64,000 bases of DNA from positions 806,001 through 870,000 of the forward strand of contig CM020620.1 of NCBI GenBank assembly GCA_009829735.1. Direction: 5' to 3'. The translations under genes and the position numbers were made by a program. The stretch is from Pyropia yezoensis (lineage: Eukaryota; Rhodophyta; Bangiophyceae; Bangiales; Bangiaceae). A model generated the notes under the pieces. It saw nothing but the letters and a program-made list of their open reading frames with translations, ran no database searches and was not told where the DNA came from. Positions 1-10,011 of this stretch are shown here, in pieces (within the stretch, counting starts at the first letter, position 1; each line of letters opens with the position of its first letter).

Positions 1-498
1 GGCGAATATATCCCCGGGTCTGACCAGGCAATCACATCGGCCAGCGACCTTTCCCCAAGGAACGCCGACAGTCGAGACACTTGCACGCGGCCTCGGACGC
101 CGGTTCGAGAGCCTTGAGACGCTGCGTTCAGGCCGCTTAGCCAAACAGGAGCGGGCGGGCAAATAATATGCATGTATGGACCAGTCAAGACGGCTCACCA
201 CCTGAGAAAGCCGTTGGTCAGTGTCTGGGGAGCAACCCGGCGTGTCTAAGCCGCCAGCGATCCTCTGCGCGCACCCGCCCCAGAGTGAATGATCAGGTTC
301 GTACGTGGCGGGTGGCCCCCCGTCGACGCTGACGCCCGCCCCTTCGAGAAACGTACAATAGTGCACAACAGCTGGCCCCCCGTTGATGCCGTGCTCCGTC
401 CAGTCGTTGCCGAGAAAGATGGCGTAGTGGGTGAAGAGGGGCGAGTTGGCGACCCCACTGACAGAACTGCAGTGCTTGAGGGAGATCATCTGTCCCAT
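1..498 (-). CDS. LRAT-like domain protein, partial, runs off left edge
   Basis: The minus strand is open from ATG at 498 to the window edge with no stop. The first 99 codons (202-498) look like one exon. They begin MGQMISLKHC and contain THYAIFLGND followed about 12 residues later by AVVHY. The pattern G-x-x-I, then H-Y-x-I-[FY]-[LV]-G, then V-[VI]-H-[YF] is that of the LRAT / NlpC-P60-like fold of lecithin:retinol acyltransferase relatives, including plant NC-domain proteins, where the first His is catalytic. The catalytic Cys would lie further downstream and is not seen. A splice donor CAG|GTGGTGAG sits at 201/202, so the exon probably stops there and the remaining open frame to position 1 may be intron. 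ATG 498 may itself be internal, because the codon before the second Met (489) ends in an acceptor-like CAG. Function is inferred from motif only. Confidence 0.4.
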   Translation of the reverse strand, partial: MGQMISLKHCSSVSGVANSPLFTHYAIFLGNDWTEHGINGGPAVVHYCTFLEGAGVSVDGGPPATYEPDHSLWGGCAQRIAGGLDTPGCSPDTDQRLSQVVSRLDWSIHAYYLPARSCLAKRPERSVSRLSNRRPRPRASVSTVGVPWGKVAGRCDCLVRPGDIFA

Positions 499-1927
499 AC
501 GCAGGTCACTTGCTTGACGCACGCGAGTCGACCGCTCCGGCGTGGCGTGCGCCGCCGGCGCCGCCGTCGGCGGCGTGTTTCCCATGCTGACGGCTTTGGT
601 GGGAGGAGGGATTGGGCAGGAGCGGTGCGGAGGAGGGGAACAAGCACGCAGCCGCTTTTGAACGGGGAGCGAGCGAGGGCGCAGACAGCAAAATAAGGAG
701 CCCCAGGCGTCAGTGATCACGCAGGCGGGATGGAGGCAGAGGAGCGCAGAGCTGCGGGCGCCACCGGTAGCCGTCTCATACGCCCTCTTGAGGGCTGACA
801 TGGGCCTGCTTGCGGGACGCGGTCAATGACAAGGTCTGGGAGGGGAGAAAGGAGGGGGCGGAGAAACTGCCTCCTACCAGGCCCCGCGCCCCATGCGACG
901 GGCTGAGGCGTCCAAATCCACAGCCTGGTCACGGCCCAAGGCGGGCTGGCGAGGTTTCAGAGTCTCCCACCGCGACGAGAACTGGACACGCACCCCCTCC
1001 CCCACTGGAGATGGTCGACAGCCGCTAGGGAGCGAAGCCCGGCGGGCTGCATCTTACCCGTCGTAGCGGGAGCAGTCGCTCCACTCACTGAGCATTGCCA
1101 TGACCACGGAGCCCATGGATCCCCGTCGCCGCCGAGGGGCCTCGCCGCCGCTTTAGACTGACACCGGCGGGCTGCGTGGTGCGTTTGTCACCGTTGCCCT
1201 CGGCCGGGTGTTGGGCTCCCTCTTGGCGTGCGCCAACTGGGGAGCGGCACTCCATAAAGAGCCGCCAGTCGGTGCAGGGCGCGACTGCTTTTCGGATGGA
1301 TGTGGCAGCCAGCTCACCTTGTGTGGGCGCGCGTGCCCGCCGGCGCGGGGGGAGCCCACGCTGCTTGACACTACACGGAGGGGCGGGGCGGTGGATACGC
1401 GGCAGCCTGGTCAACAATTTGAAGACCTGGTCATGGAAAGAGCCAGCTTTTGGGATCTTCGTTCTTTCTGTCCCGGTGGTGTTGTAATAGGTATGCATGT
1501 GAGAGCATACGCCTCATGGCCCTGCGATCCTGAAGACATCGGGGTGGGCTTGGGTGCACATACGAGGTTTGTGTTTTGATTTGGGACGCTTTTGAATTTT
1601 GATTAGAGCTTTCCGTGACATCTGAAAAGTTTAAATGTTTGAATGTTTTCTGCTCGGCATGTATCTACCTGGCATGCGGTGCAGAGAGCGGCGCGTAGGA
1701 ATGACGTTTTGGACCTCCAGGAGGAGCACTTTAGCGGACAGATGCAATGATGGAGAGGGAGTGCTATGGGGGTGAGGAGGGGGGGCCATCTTATGAACGG
1801 TGTGTGATGGCGGCGTCGGCGTGCGGCTTCCTCGGGCAGCTCTCGCAGATGACTCAAGGAGAACGACGCGAGAAGAGTGGAGGCAAAAAGAGGGGTTGGG
1901 GGTGCTTTTCAATGTAGAAAAAGTTGA
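499..1927. other. intergenic or intronic stretch, no gene recognised
   Basis: This is GC-rich unique-looking sequence between the left-edge gene and the carbonic anhydrase exon. Several short open frames on both strands (for example 1085-1498 minus) show no recognisable domain. Upstream exons of the carbonic anhydrase gene should lie here or further left, but I could not find its zinc-binding His segments. Confidence 0.3.
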
Positions 1928-2176
1928 GGCTCTGTGGGGAGTGGGGGCGTGGGGTGTGCTTGCGTGGGTCGCGGCCGTCCCGCCGCCTGGCACACGCTGA
2001 CGACGCCGCCGTGCTCCGAGGGCGTCACCTGGGTTATGCCGGGGAAGGCCATCACGGCGAGCCAGACACAGCTGGCTCGCCTCCGACACGTGCTCCTCGA
2101 ATCGGGGGTAGTGGTGCTGACGGAGCGGCCGACGCAGCCGCTCAACGGCGGAAAGGTGCTGTCCTACGGCGCGTAG
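1928..2176 (+). CDS. alpha-carbonic anhydrase, C-terminal exon or fragment
   Basis: The open frame ending in TAG at 2174-2176 encodes HTLTTPPCSEGVTWVMPGKA, then a helix-like segment, then RPTQPLNGGKV. This is the C-terminal signature of alpha-class carbonic anhydrases: LTTPPC-x-EGV-x-W, which closes the active site (the Thr pair hydrogen-bonds the zinc-bound hydroxide), followed by the RPxQPLN strand. The family catalyses reversible CO2 hydration and is often secreted or periplasmic in algae. Only about the last 60 residues are visible. The frame is closed upstream by a TGA at 1925, so either an acceptor lies within about 60 bases upstream of the motif or this is a truncated copy. The N-terminal half with the three zinc-binding histidines was not found, so an intact gene cannot be claimed. 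Confidence 0.55.
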   Translation, partial: GSVGSGGVGCACVGRGRPAAWHTLTTPPCSEGVTWVMPGKAITASQTQLARLRHVLLESGVVVLTERPTQPLNGGKVLSYGA

Positions 2177-2572
2177 GGCGGGCAGGAATGACTCTGGGGA
2201 ACAGCTTGGAGGAGGGGGGAAGGGGGATGAGAGGGGACGAAGGTGGGGTCGCTGTCTACAACTCTTACACGTAGCTGCGGACGTGCCAACGCCTCTCGGA
2301 GGGGTGGCGGGAGAACGGGGGCCTCCACGCATGCGTGATGCGGGGGGGCGACTGGGGTGCCGTGGATGAAGAGCATGAGAATGAACCAAATGGACAGTGA
2401 GAGAGGGGGCGGGTGCGGGGGCGGACAGATGGGCGTGGCCCAGGTGGCTAGACGGTGACGGGAGGCGACTATTCGAAACCTACCCGAGGCCAACATGTGT
2501 TCCCAAAGTCAATACTATATTCATATTTCATGCCATTTTTTATGGTGGTCGCGGTCATGAGGTGAAAGCGTT
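2177..2572. other. spacer before the DIRS-type element
   Basis: Apart from the 3' flank of the carbonic anhydrase exon, I see no coding signal. The last 100 bases are AT-richer than the surroundings and end in GCGTT, directly against the first base of the A1 repeat of the tyrosine-recombinase retrotransposon. Confidence 0.4.
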
Positions 2573-3004
2573 CGCCCACTTTCCCCCCCCACGGGGACAA
2601 GACTGTCAACTGGACAGTCCCGTGGGCGGCCCGGCCAGCGGCGGCTGTAAGCCGCGGGCGGGCGCAGGCCGTTTGAACCGGCTTGGCGTGAGCGGCGCCT
2701 CCCACGGCCTTGAGCCGTTTCGGCTCCCGGCGCTGGCGCCACCGCCACCCAAGGCGGCACCGCCACCCAAGGCGGCACCCCTCGCCAAGCGGCGCACAGA
2801 GGCGGCCGCCGCGCACCCCCCCCCCTTCACCGCCGCCACGGGCGGCGGCTACGCCCGCGCCTGGGCGGGAGCCAACGCCCGCCCACTGACGCCGACGGCG
2901 GGCCCCGCGCCCGACGCCGGCCGGGGACCGGAGCGGCATAAGACGGCCGGGCCGCCCACCCACCACTGCCGGCGGCGGACGGCACTGTCCTCCCTCTTGC
3001 CGCG
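2573..3004 (+). repeat. A1 terminal split direct repeat of the DIRS-type element
   Basis: It matches 17681-18112 over 432 bp with only scattered substitutions. Similarity starts at CGCCCACTTTCCCCC and stops abruptly after CTCTTGCCGCG. Left of it is unrelated flanking DNA ending in GTT. Confidence 0.85.
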
Positions 3005-3020
3005 TGACATACGCGGCAAG
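2996..3020. repeat. 10-bp perfect hairpin straddling the end of A1
   Basis: CTTGCCGCGT (2996-3005) pairs with ACGCGGCAAG (3011-3020) around loop GACAT. The A1/A2 homology ends inside this palindrome, at 3004. A structure at the repeat boundary could matter for the template jumps or recombination that build DIRS-type ends. That role is inference. Confidence 0.6.
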
Positions 3021-4324
3021 TGGGACACCCAGGCTGCCTTGGCGGCCTCGGCTTGACGCGGACTGCGTGCCTGCCAGGCGCGGGCATAGGAGACGAACCC
3101 CCCCCGGCGGGGGTCGAGGACGCGGCGCCGGCTGATCAGACGCCGCAAGCGACGGCGGCCGAGGGCGCCCAGGGCGACGGCAAGGGCTCGGCGGGCACGT
3201 CCCAGAGCCCCGAGGGGGGCGGCGGCCCCGCTCGCGGGGCGGAGGCCGCTGGCGGTGGAGGTGCCGCGACCAAAACTGACCTGGACGAGGTCAAGGCACA
3301 GCTGGCCGAGCTGTTCTCCCTGGTGCGCGGCAATGGAGCCGCCGCGTCGCAGCCGCCGCGTACGGCGGTTGCCCCCAAAGCTCCGGGACGCGTCGCCGGC
3401 GACGACGCTGGCTACCCGCCCGACGACCCCGACATCTTTGACGACAACATCTCGCTCGCTGGCTCCAGCGAGCTTGGTGACTCCGTGCTCGGCGGGGTCG
3501 GGGAAGGGCGCGGCGGAGGCGGCTACGCCTCTGCCGGTGGGTCACGCCGGGCCCACCTTGTGTTACACCCCGACGGATTCGACGATCCTGACCTCCCCGA
3601 CGCGCACGATCTCATTCGGGCGTACGACGTACCTGCAGCCGTGCGGCGCCGGGACGGCATCCCCGTCCCGTTCGAGCCCGACCACGCTCGCTTCCACGCC
3701 CACTTCAAACACGGGGCGGCCAGCTACCACGAGGCCAGTTTCGCATACCAGGTGGCCGCCTGGTCTCAAGAGATCTCTAACGCCGCCATCATCCTTTACC
3801 ACCGGCGCGACGAGTTCAGCGCGGCGGGACTCGCCGACCGCCTCGCCGGCGCGGCCATGGCAACCCGGCAGCTCTTCCACATCGCTACCGCCCACTACGA
3901 CTACCTGGAGTACCTCCAGCGGGACCCCGTCGGCGCTGAACTCTACAAAGCCACGGAGGCGGTCCCGCGCAACACGTTCCGCGGCCCCAAGAGGCGGCGC
4001 TGGCTCTCCAGCGTCGCCCGGGATGAGGTCAGGATCAACGTCAAGGCCGCCGCCGAGGCACGAGCTCGGCGCCGCGGCGTCAAGGTCACACCCGGCGGTG
4101 GTGGCGGCGGGGGCAGCGGGGGGGGCGGTGGAGGCGGCGGCGGCGGCGGCGACGGCGGCGGGGGGAAGAACCCCAAAGCCGCCAAGGCGGACAAGAAAGG
4201 AGTCCCTCGAGCTGGCGGCGGCGGCGGCGGTGGCGGCGGCGCAAATCCTAGCAAGGGAGGTGGCGGAGGCAACGCCCGAGCCGCAGGCGGCGGCGGGGGC
4301 GGCGGCGGCGCCGCGGCCGCCTAA
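3008..4324 (+). CDS. DIRS-type gag-like protein, no ATG start
   Basis: The frame opens after TGA 3005-3007, immediately beyond A1, and ends at TAA 4322-4324 (about 435 residues). No ATG occurs before the middle of the frame, so either the start is lost or another codon is used. The N-terminal third is Ala/Gly/Pro-rich and acidic, with DLDEVKAQLAELFSLV suggesting a short coiled coil. A central conserved-looking block with VLHPDGFDDPDLPDAHDLI, FHAHFKHGAASYHEASFAYQ and ATAHYDYLEYLQ resembles the helical core of DIRS gag-like proteins. The tail holds RGPKRRRW, then long polyglycine tracts encoded by GGC repeats with Lys-rich breaks. Assignment rests on position and general features rather than a strong motif. 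The following pol region is in another frame (+1). Confidence 0.6.
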   Translation, partial: HTRQVGHPGCLGGLGLTRTACLPGAGIGDEPPPAGVEDAAPADQTPQATAAEGAQGDGKGSAGTSQSPEGGGGPARGAEAAGGGGAATKTDLDEVKAQLAELFSLVRGNGAAASQPPRTAVAPKAPGRVAGDDAGYPPDDPDIFDDNISLAGSSELGDSVLGGVGEGRGGGGYASAGGSRRAHLVLHPDGFDDPDLPDAHDLIRAYDVPAAVRRRDGIPVPFEPDHARFHAHFKHGAASYHEASFAYQVAAWSQEISNAAIILYHRRDEFSAAGLADRLAGAAMATRQLFHIATAHYDYLEYLQRDPVGAELYKATEAVPRNTFRGPKRRRWLSSVARDEVRINVKAAAEARARRRGVKVTPGGGGGGGSGGGGGGGGGGGDGGGGKNPKAAKADKKGVPRAGGGGGGGGGANPSKGGGGGNARAAGGGGGGGGAAAA

Positions 4325-6380
4325 AGGTTTTCGTCCGGCCCTCGGGGAGGCGGCCTCGCCCCCAGGCGCCAGGGAGCGGAAGGCCCCGACCGGCGGGAAG
4401 GACCCTGCCGCCGGTCGGAAGGACCCCGCCTGGCCAGCGGGCCGCCCGTACGCGGCGACCCGCCGGGCCATCAAGGCGTGGCGGTCCCTCGGGGCCTCAC
4501 GGTGGGTGATCGAAGCCATCCTCCGTGGGGTGCAGATCCCCTGGCGCCAGCAGCCACCCCGGTACCGCAGCCGGGGCTACCTGCTGGGCCCAGAGGACGA
4601 CGCGTGGGCGGGAGAGGAGCTGGAGCGCTGGCTGGCGGCCACTACCTAGCTGTCGCCGGCGGAGGCGGGGGCGGCGCACTGCATCGTCGGCGCCTTTGTG
4701 ACTCACAGCGCTGGCAAGCCACGGCTGGTGGTGGACTACCGGCACCCGAACGCCCACATGGAACGCCGCCGCTCCAAGTACGAGACGCTCGCGGAGCTGG
4801 CCCCGGGGCTCCGCCCGGGGGACCACATGATCTCGTGGGACATCGCGGATGCGTTCCACCATCTCCGCATCCGGAGCGAGGACCAGACCTACCTGTGCTT
4901 CCGGCTGCAGGGGCGCGTCTTCGCCCCGCTGTCCATGCCGTTCGGGCTGGCGATCGCCCCCTTCACGTGGACGAAGGTCTGCCGACCGGTCGTGGCCAAG
5001 CTGCGGGAGATGGGCTTCGTCATAGCAGCGTACGTCGACGACTTTGGGGGCCGCCCGCCCGTGGCGAGGGCGGGCACCCCGGCGACCAAAGCGGACGCGG
5101 TGGCAGGCTGGCAGGCTGCGGCCCGCCTGCTGGCAACGCTGGGCCTGCGCATGAACCAGCGCAAGGGAATCCGCGACGGGACGACGGCGCTGCCCCTGTT
5201 GGGGCATGTAGTCGATACGGAGCTGGGCGTCTTCCGCCTGCAGCCGCAGCGCGTGAAGAAGATAGAGACGATGGCGGCGGCCCTGCTGAGCTACGCGGCC
5301 AAGCACCGCCGGTGGGTGCGGTTCGGCACCCTACGGTCGTTCTGCGGGACGGCGGTGTCAACTACCCTCTCCGTGCCGCAAGCCCGCTATCGCACCCAGG
5401 CCCTGTTCACCTTGATGGGACCTGGGATGCGGGAGCGGCCAGCCGGCCGCGCGCGCGGCCGCGACGTGCGTCTCTCGCACCAAGGCCTCGCCGACCTACG
5501 TTGGTGGGCCCGGCTGACGTCCCACCATCTGCTCGGCCGAGCGCTGTGGCCCCGCCCAGACGACGCGGTGCTACACACCGACGCCAGCTTGACGGGCTGG
5601 GGCGCGGTGTGGAATGGCACGGTGCCCGCCCGGGGGTTCCACGCCCCGGAGCGGCGGCGCCTGCATATCAACGTGCACGAGCTCGGCACGGTGCGCCTGG
5701 CGCTCTAGTCTTTTGTGGCTCTCCTGCGGACCGAGGCGGACACGATCGTCCGCTTGATGATGGACTCCCTCGTCGGCGTCCACGTTATCAACAACGGGAC
5801 GTCCCGATCGGCGGCTTTAATGCAGGAGCTGCGCTTCCTGCACGCGTGGTGCGCCAGGCACGGGGTGCACCTACGGGCGTCCCACGTGCCGTCGGCGGTC
5901 AAGTTCGCGGCCGACCGCCTGTCGCGGATGGCGGACAGCACGGACTGGTCCCTGTCGGACGCGGCCTTCCGCCGCCTGGATGCGGCGTACGGCCCCCACA
6001 CCCTGGACCTGTTTGCCTCCAGCATCAACCGCAAGTGAGGTCGGTACGTCTCGGCGTCGGCGGACCCGGGGACAGCGGGCGTGGACGCCCTGTCCCACGA
6101 CTGGACGGGCGACAACTGCTGGGCGAACCCTCCGTTCCAGCTGATGGGGTCGGTGGTCGACAAGATCTTGAGGACGGGGGCACGGGTGACCCTGGTTGCC
6201 CCCATCTGGCGGGCGCAGCCGTGGTGGCAGCGGGCGGTGGAGGGCTGCCAGCGCTGGGAGGAGCTCCCGGCGCACGAGGGGGTGTTTATTCACGGGAGCC
6301 GGTCGACGCCGGCCCCCGTTCCCAAGTGGCGGGTGGCCGTCTTCCGCTTCGACGGGCGAGGCACCCCGTTCCCCGCCTAG
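4325..6380 (+). pseudogene. DIRS-type reverse transcriptase / RNase H / methyltransferase-like region with three in-frame stops
   Basis: A single frame encodes an N-terminal RT block (AIKAWRSLGASRWVIEAIL), KPRLVVDYRHPN, ISWDIADAFHHLRI and MPFGLAIAPFTWTKV, then the catalytic YVDD at 5028-5039, which identifies reverse transcriptase. RNase H follows (DDAVLHTDASLTGWGAVW). Next comes the DIRS-characteristic block VDALSHDWTGDNCWANPPFQ, whose NPPF is the N6-adenine methyltransferase signature. The frame is broken by TAG at 4647-4649, TAG at 5706-5708 (inside RNase H) and TGA at 6036-6038 (just after NRK), before the terminal TAG at 6378. No ATG is usefully placed. Other genes here end normally in TAG, so recoding is unlikely and decay is the simpler reading. 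The end overlaps the recombinase frame. Confidence 0.85.
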
Positions 6381-7391
6381 AGCGCTGGCGTCTCCTCTTC
6401 GACGGCATCCTGTCCGACCGCCTGGGCAGCGGCCTCGGTGCGGTCGAGGGCGGCCGCCTGCTCGAGGCGGCGTGCCAGCCGCGTACCGCCCGCAGCTACG
6501 TCAACGGCTGGGAGCGCTTTGTCGCCTTCTGTCGGGAGGCGGCCCTTTGCCCCCTGCCGGCCGCCCCCGAGACGATCGTGCGGTACCTGGGCACCATCCG
6601 CCGCCAGGGCACCGTCGCCGCGGGGTCCCAGGGCACCTACCTGTCGCCCATCGCGGCCCTTCACGCGCTGGCCGGCTACCCCTCCCCGAAGCGGGATGCT
6701 TTGGTCAAGAGTGCCAAGCGCGGCTACCGCCGCGAGTTCACGGCGGCAGCCGGGGGCCTGCGGCTGAAGCGCGGCCCCCTCCCGGCGGCGGCCGTGTCCC
6801 GTTTCCTCGAGCTCTGGCCCGGAGCGCCGCCGGACCTTCGCCACGCCATCGCGGGCGTGGCGCTGGCCTACACCCTCTTCAACTGCCCGGGGGCGGCGTC
6901 CCACATGCGTGCGTGTGACATCTTCCCGACGGCGCGGGGCCTGGAGATTCAGATCCCCGACTTCAAGATGGGGGTGCTAAAAGATGCCGAGCGGATCGCC
7001 TACATGGTGCCGGTCGCGCCCGGCGGCTGGACGGCTGACTGCGTGCTGCCGCTGCTGCGCGAGCACTGGCGGGCGCACCGCGCCGCCGGCCGGCCGGCCG
7101 CCGAACGGCTCTTCGCTCCGCCCGGCCGACGCGCCCCCCTACCGCTCAAGATCGTCAATGTGTGGATGCGGGACCTCCTGCGCCGCTGCCGCGTGCGCCC
7201 CCCACTGGGGACCAAGTGGTCGGGGCACTCGCCCCGCGCCGGCGCGGCGTCGGAGGCCCACGCCCTGGGGCTGAGCGACGCCCTCATTCTCCAGCTGATG
7301 GGCATCACGGACGTCAAGACCGCCTACCGCCACTACATCGACGCCACCTGGGCGCCGACGGCGGCAGCCTGGGATTGGTTTGGGCGCTACG
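6365..7391 (+). pseudogene. DIRS-type tyrosine recombinase, 5' part, cut by the chromovirus
   Basis: This frame encodes an N-terminal SAM-like segment (ARSYVNGWERFVAFCREAAL) and a catalytic domain with the H-x-x-R box HSPRAGAASEAHALGL and the nucleophile region ITDVKTAYRHYIDATW. The His, second Arg and Tyr are all present. Such recombinases insert the circular cDNA of DIRS-order elements in place of a DDE integrase. The frame continues to WFGRY and is then interrupted at 7391 by the 5' LTR. It resumes in the same frame after the 3' LTR at 17618 and ends at TGA 17782-17784, inside B1/A2. Apart from the insertion, the recombinase shows no stop. Confidence 0.85.
7387..7391. repeat. 5-bp target-site duplication, left copy (CTACG)
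   Basis: It is identical to 17613-17617. Removing the element and one copy restores a continuous recombinase frame. Confidence 0.9.
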
Positions 7392-7930
7392 TGTGGGAGA
7401 TTGGGCCGGAATTCGGTACCAATACTTTGGAGATTCGAGTCAAGTGGACATGACCGGAAGTCGAAATTCACCCTACCCACGATGGTGAAACTTCTGACTT
7501 CTGGACGGAAACTCGACTAGGACTTCCGACATACTAGAGCAGGGTAATGCTGCTGGTATTTGTTTCCTGGGATTTTTGCACGGGAGCCAGACGGATTTCT
7601 ACGCTTTGAGTGCTTTGCATGTGGAGTGATATGATTGGTTTGTTTGAGGGTTCATTTTCTGAGTGTTTTGAGGGGTTGCGTGAGCGTGTGAGGAGGGTTG
7701 ATAAGGAGGGACAGCAAGGCGGGGAGGGCCCACCTTGGCTGGCCGAGCAAGTAAACACCGTCTGGCTCCGACACATCTTGCTCGTGCCTTGGTGAGCTGA
7801 CCCGTTCACCACACGCAAGTTCCGTGTTCGGCTGTGTGGAGGTGCTTGCTTCCGGTGTCCCAAGTTGGGATATCGGCAATACTCCTCTTCCTTCCCTGAC
7901 TCGGGGTTGGTGGTTGGGAGTACTGCTACA
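7392..7930 (+). repeat. 5' LTR of the chromovirus
   Basis: 539 bp, TG...CA termini, matching 17074-17612. By eye the two differ at about five positions, clustered near the 5' end plus two C/T changes. Confidence 0.95.
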
Positions 7931-7932
7931 GT

Positions 7933-7950
7933 TGGTGGATCAGCGGGGGA
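7933..7950 (+). promoter_or_regulatory. candidate tRNA primer-binding site
   Basis: Two bases after the LTR the sequence reads TGGTGGATCAGCG. It starts with the TGG expected from a tRNA CCA end. The priming tRNA is not identified. Confidence 0.4.
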
Positions 7951-8247
7951 GAGGATATCGACTTTGGTACCTCCCTTGACCGGAGACGGGACCAAGTTGG
8001 CCCCTCTCCCCCTTCGGCACCGAGACTTCCGGTGACACGATCGACTCGCCTACGTTCCGAGCGTTCGCTGGGTGACGAGGTTGGCCACCGTGAGTCTTGG
8101 TGGGAGACCCGGAGTTTCGGGAAACCTCACCGCCTTCCTTGAGGCAGGTGGAGAGGTGGAACGTGCTCTAGGAACTCCCTAGCTGACGATCCCCGACTCT
8201 GGACACCGTTTGGTCGTTTTGGTTGACTCCACGTGACTCTTGTGGAG
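7951..8247 (+). other. chromovirus leader between PBS and gag
   Basis: About 300 bases of untranslated leader. No hairpin or ORF of note was recognised; the packaging signal would be expected here. Confidence 0.4.
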
Positions 8248-10011
8248 ATGGCTGGTGAGGGAGACCCCCCCATTGCGCCGAGTGTACCTGGGAAGGGGGA
8301 GCGTAGTCCTCCCCCGACGGGCGGAGTACCACCCAGGCCGGGCAGTGCGGATGTGGTGGGTCCAGAGGTTGGACCCCGACGGCGGTCGGCCAGGTTCCTT
8401 CCCAGGCCGTCCCCGGAAGAGACGGGCGGAGTTCGCCCTTCTCCGGTGGGAGCGCCGAGCCAGCGTCAGGCTCCGGCAACCTCTTCGGGGAGTGACGACA
8501 CTCACTTCGGCATGGGACCGCCGACCGGCAGAGGTGACGGGACGGGGAGTTCCGTACCCCGGGTTGGTGGGTCCGCGCCACGACTGGTGCCGGAAGGACC
8601 GGGTGGGAGCTCGAGTCAAGCTCCACCTGGGTCATCCGGTATCGTGGATGACTCGGTGATGACTGTCATCGCACAAGTCGTGCGAGAGGAGGTGGGGAAG
8701 GCGTTGAAGGGGAACACCCCTCCGCCTGAGCAGGCCTCGAGGCGTCAGAAGCGACGGGAGATTAGACGTACTCTCCGTCGTGAGGTGGACTCAGAGTCTG
8801 AGTCCTCTGCAAGTGGCAAGTCGGGTGAAGAGGATCTTACCCGACGTGGTCGTGTGACTCACACGGACCGTCTTGGGACTAGAGTCGTCCCAGGAAAGAT
8901 AGTGGTGAATAATCCATTGTTCAAGGATGTCTTCGACTGTGAGACATATGGGTTGGTCAACAAGTCGTTGACCTACTCGAATAGTCAGGCCCGTACCCTG
9001 GGCCGGCGCAAGAAACACGTTGCGCAATCCTTCGGGGTCCGTTCAGAATGGGACGGGACACCACCCCTGAAGGTCTTCCAGTTTTTGCGGAAGTTCGCAA
9101 AAGCCTGCGATGACAATGATGTCTCTGAAGCTGAAGCGTTTTTCATGCTTCAGGACTTCACCAAGGAGCCACTCCGCTCCGAGGTGATGAACGTCATGCC
9201 AAGTCGGCATGGTGGGAATCCGGGTGAGGTGACCTCCTACCTGGAGTTGGTTAAGTGGATCCTTCGTCTTCACGCAGACGAGGCTTCCTTGGCTGTGCAG
9301 GTTGAAGAGTTCAACCGCGCCACCCAGAGTAAGGGTGAAGAGGAACGGGAGTTCGCTGAACGACTCCGTCAGCTGAACGTCCTCTGTGGATTCCTATATC
9401 CCCAAGGAGTCATTAAGGGACGCTTTGTGGAGGGTGTCCACCGAGCAGCTCGAGCGACTGTGCGAGAGCGTAATACTCCGACCATGACTCTGGCGGAGTT
9501 GGCACGCATCGCCCAGACTAAGGGTGATGAGTACCGCTGGCTCGTGTCTGAGCAGCGGAAGGAACGAGAGAAAGAAGCTAAGGGAGTGGAAGCAAGTCGC
9601 TTCCGCAGAACTGCAAGGGTGCCTTCCTACACGCGGACGTACCCTGCAGTACCTTCGTCCTCAACTCGAGAGACGGAAGGTATGGTGGCCGCCATCCCTG
9701 ATAGGTCACAGGGAAAAGCGGGGCCATCGGCGTCAATGAGTGATCGGCCGTGTTGGCAGTGTTCCAAGTCGGGACACTGGGCAGCCCAATGCCCCACTCT
9801 GGACGTTCGACTGAGAGCCCTCTTGGCTCGTATTGGGAAGCTCGGTATTCCGAGGACTGATTCGGATACCCGGCCGCGCACCACACGGGTACCGTCCATG
9901 ACTCAACCTAAGTCAGAGGATGAGTCCACGCTTGAGAAGGGGGAAACCTCTTCCCCCAGCTCAAGTGGCAAGGATACTCCATCATCCGAGTCGGATGAGG
10001 GAAACGCCTAG
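8248..10011 (+). CDS. gag: chromovirus Gag polyprotein
   Basis: 587 residues from ATG 8248 (context GGAGATGG) to TAG 10009-10011. An upstream in-frame GTG at 8233 is less likely. The N-terminal 150 residues are Pro/Ser/Gly-rich. An Arg-rich stretch precedes a retrotransposon capsid-like domain at roughly residues 270-410 (FLRKFAKACDDNDVSEAEAF, EFAERLRQLNVLCGF). A CCHC zinc knuckle, C-WQ-C-SKSG-H-WAAQ-C, lies at about residues 502-515 and binds the RNA genome. The tail is Ser/Glu-rich. Gag builds the virus-like particle. The last codons include slippery G_GGA_AAC two codons before the stop, and the pol frame is open through this point, so Gag-Pol is probably made by -1 frameshifting. Confidence 0.93.
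   Translation: MAGEGDPPIAPSVPGKGERSPPPTGGVPPRPGSADVVGPEVGPRRRSARFLPRPSPEETGGVRPSPVGAPSQRQAPATSSGSDDTHFGMGPPTGRGDGTGSSVPRVGGSAPRLVPEGPGGSSSQAPPGSSGIVDDSVMTVIAQVVREEVGKALKGNTPPPEQASRRQKRREIRRTLRREVDSESESSASGKSGEEDLTRRGRVTHTDRLGTRVVPGKIVVNNPLFKDVFDCETYGLVNKSLTYSNSQARTLGRRKKHVAQSFGVRSEWDGTPPLKVFQFLRKFAKACDDNDVSEAEAFFMLQDFTKEPLRSEVMNVMPSRHGGNPGEVTSYLELVKWILRLHADEASLAVQVEEFNRATQSKGEEEREFAERLRQLNVLCGFLYPQGVIKGRFVEGVHRAARATVRERNTPTMTLAELARIAQTKGDEYRWLVSEQRKEREKEAKGVEASRFRRTARVPSYTRTYPAVPSSSTRETEGMVAAIPDRSQGKAGPSASMSDRPCWQCSKSGHWAAQCPTLDVRLRALLARIGKLGIPRTDSDTRPRTTRVPSMTQPKSEDESTLEKGETSSPSSSGKDTPSSESDEGNA

Noticed and set aside
4647-6038. Programmed readthrough of TAG in the DIRS pol
   Set aside because: A TGA also interrupts the same frame, no usable ATG exists, and the element is otherwise a damaged copy. 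Decay is the simpler explanation.
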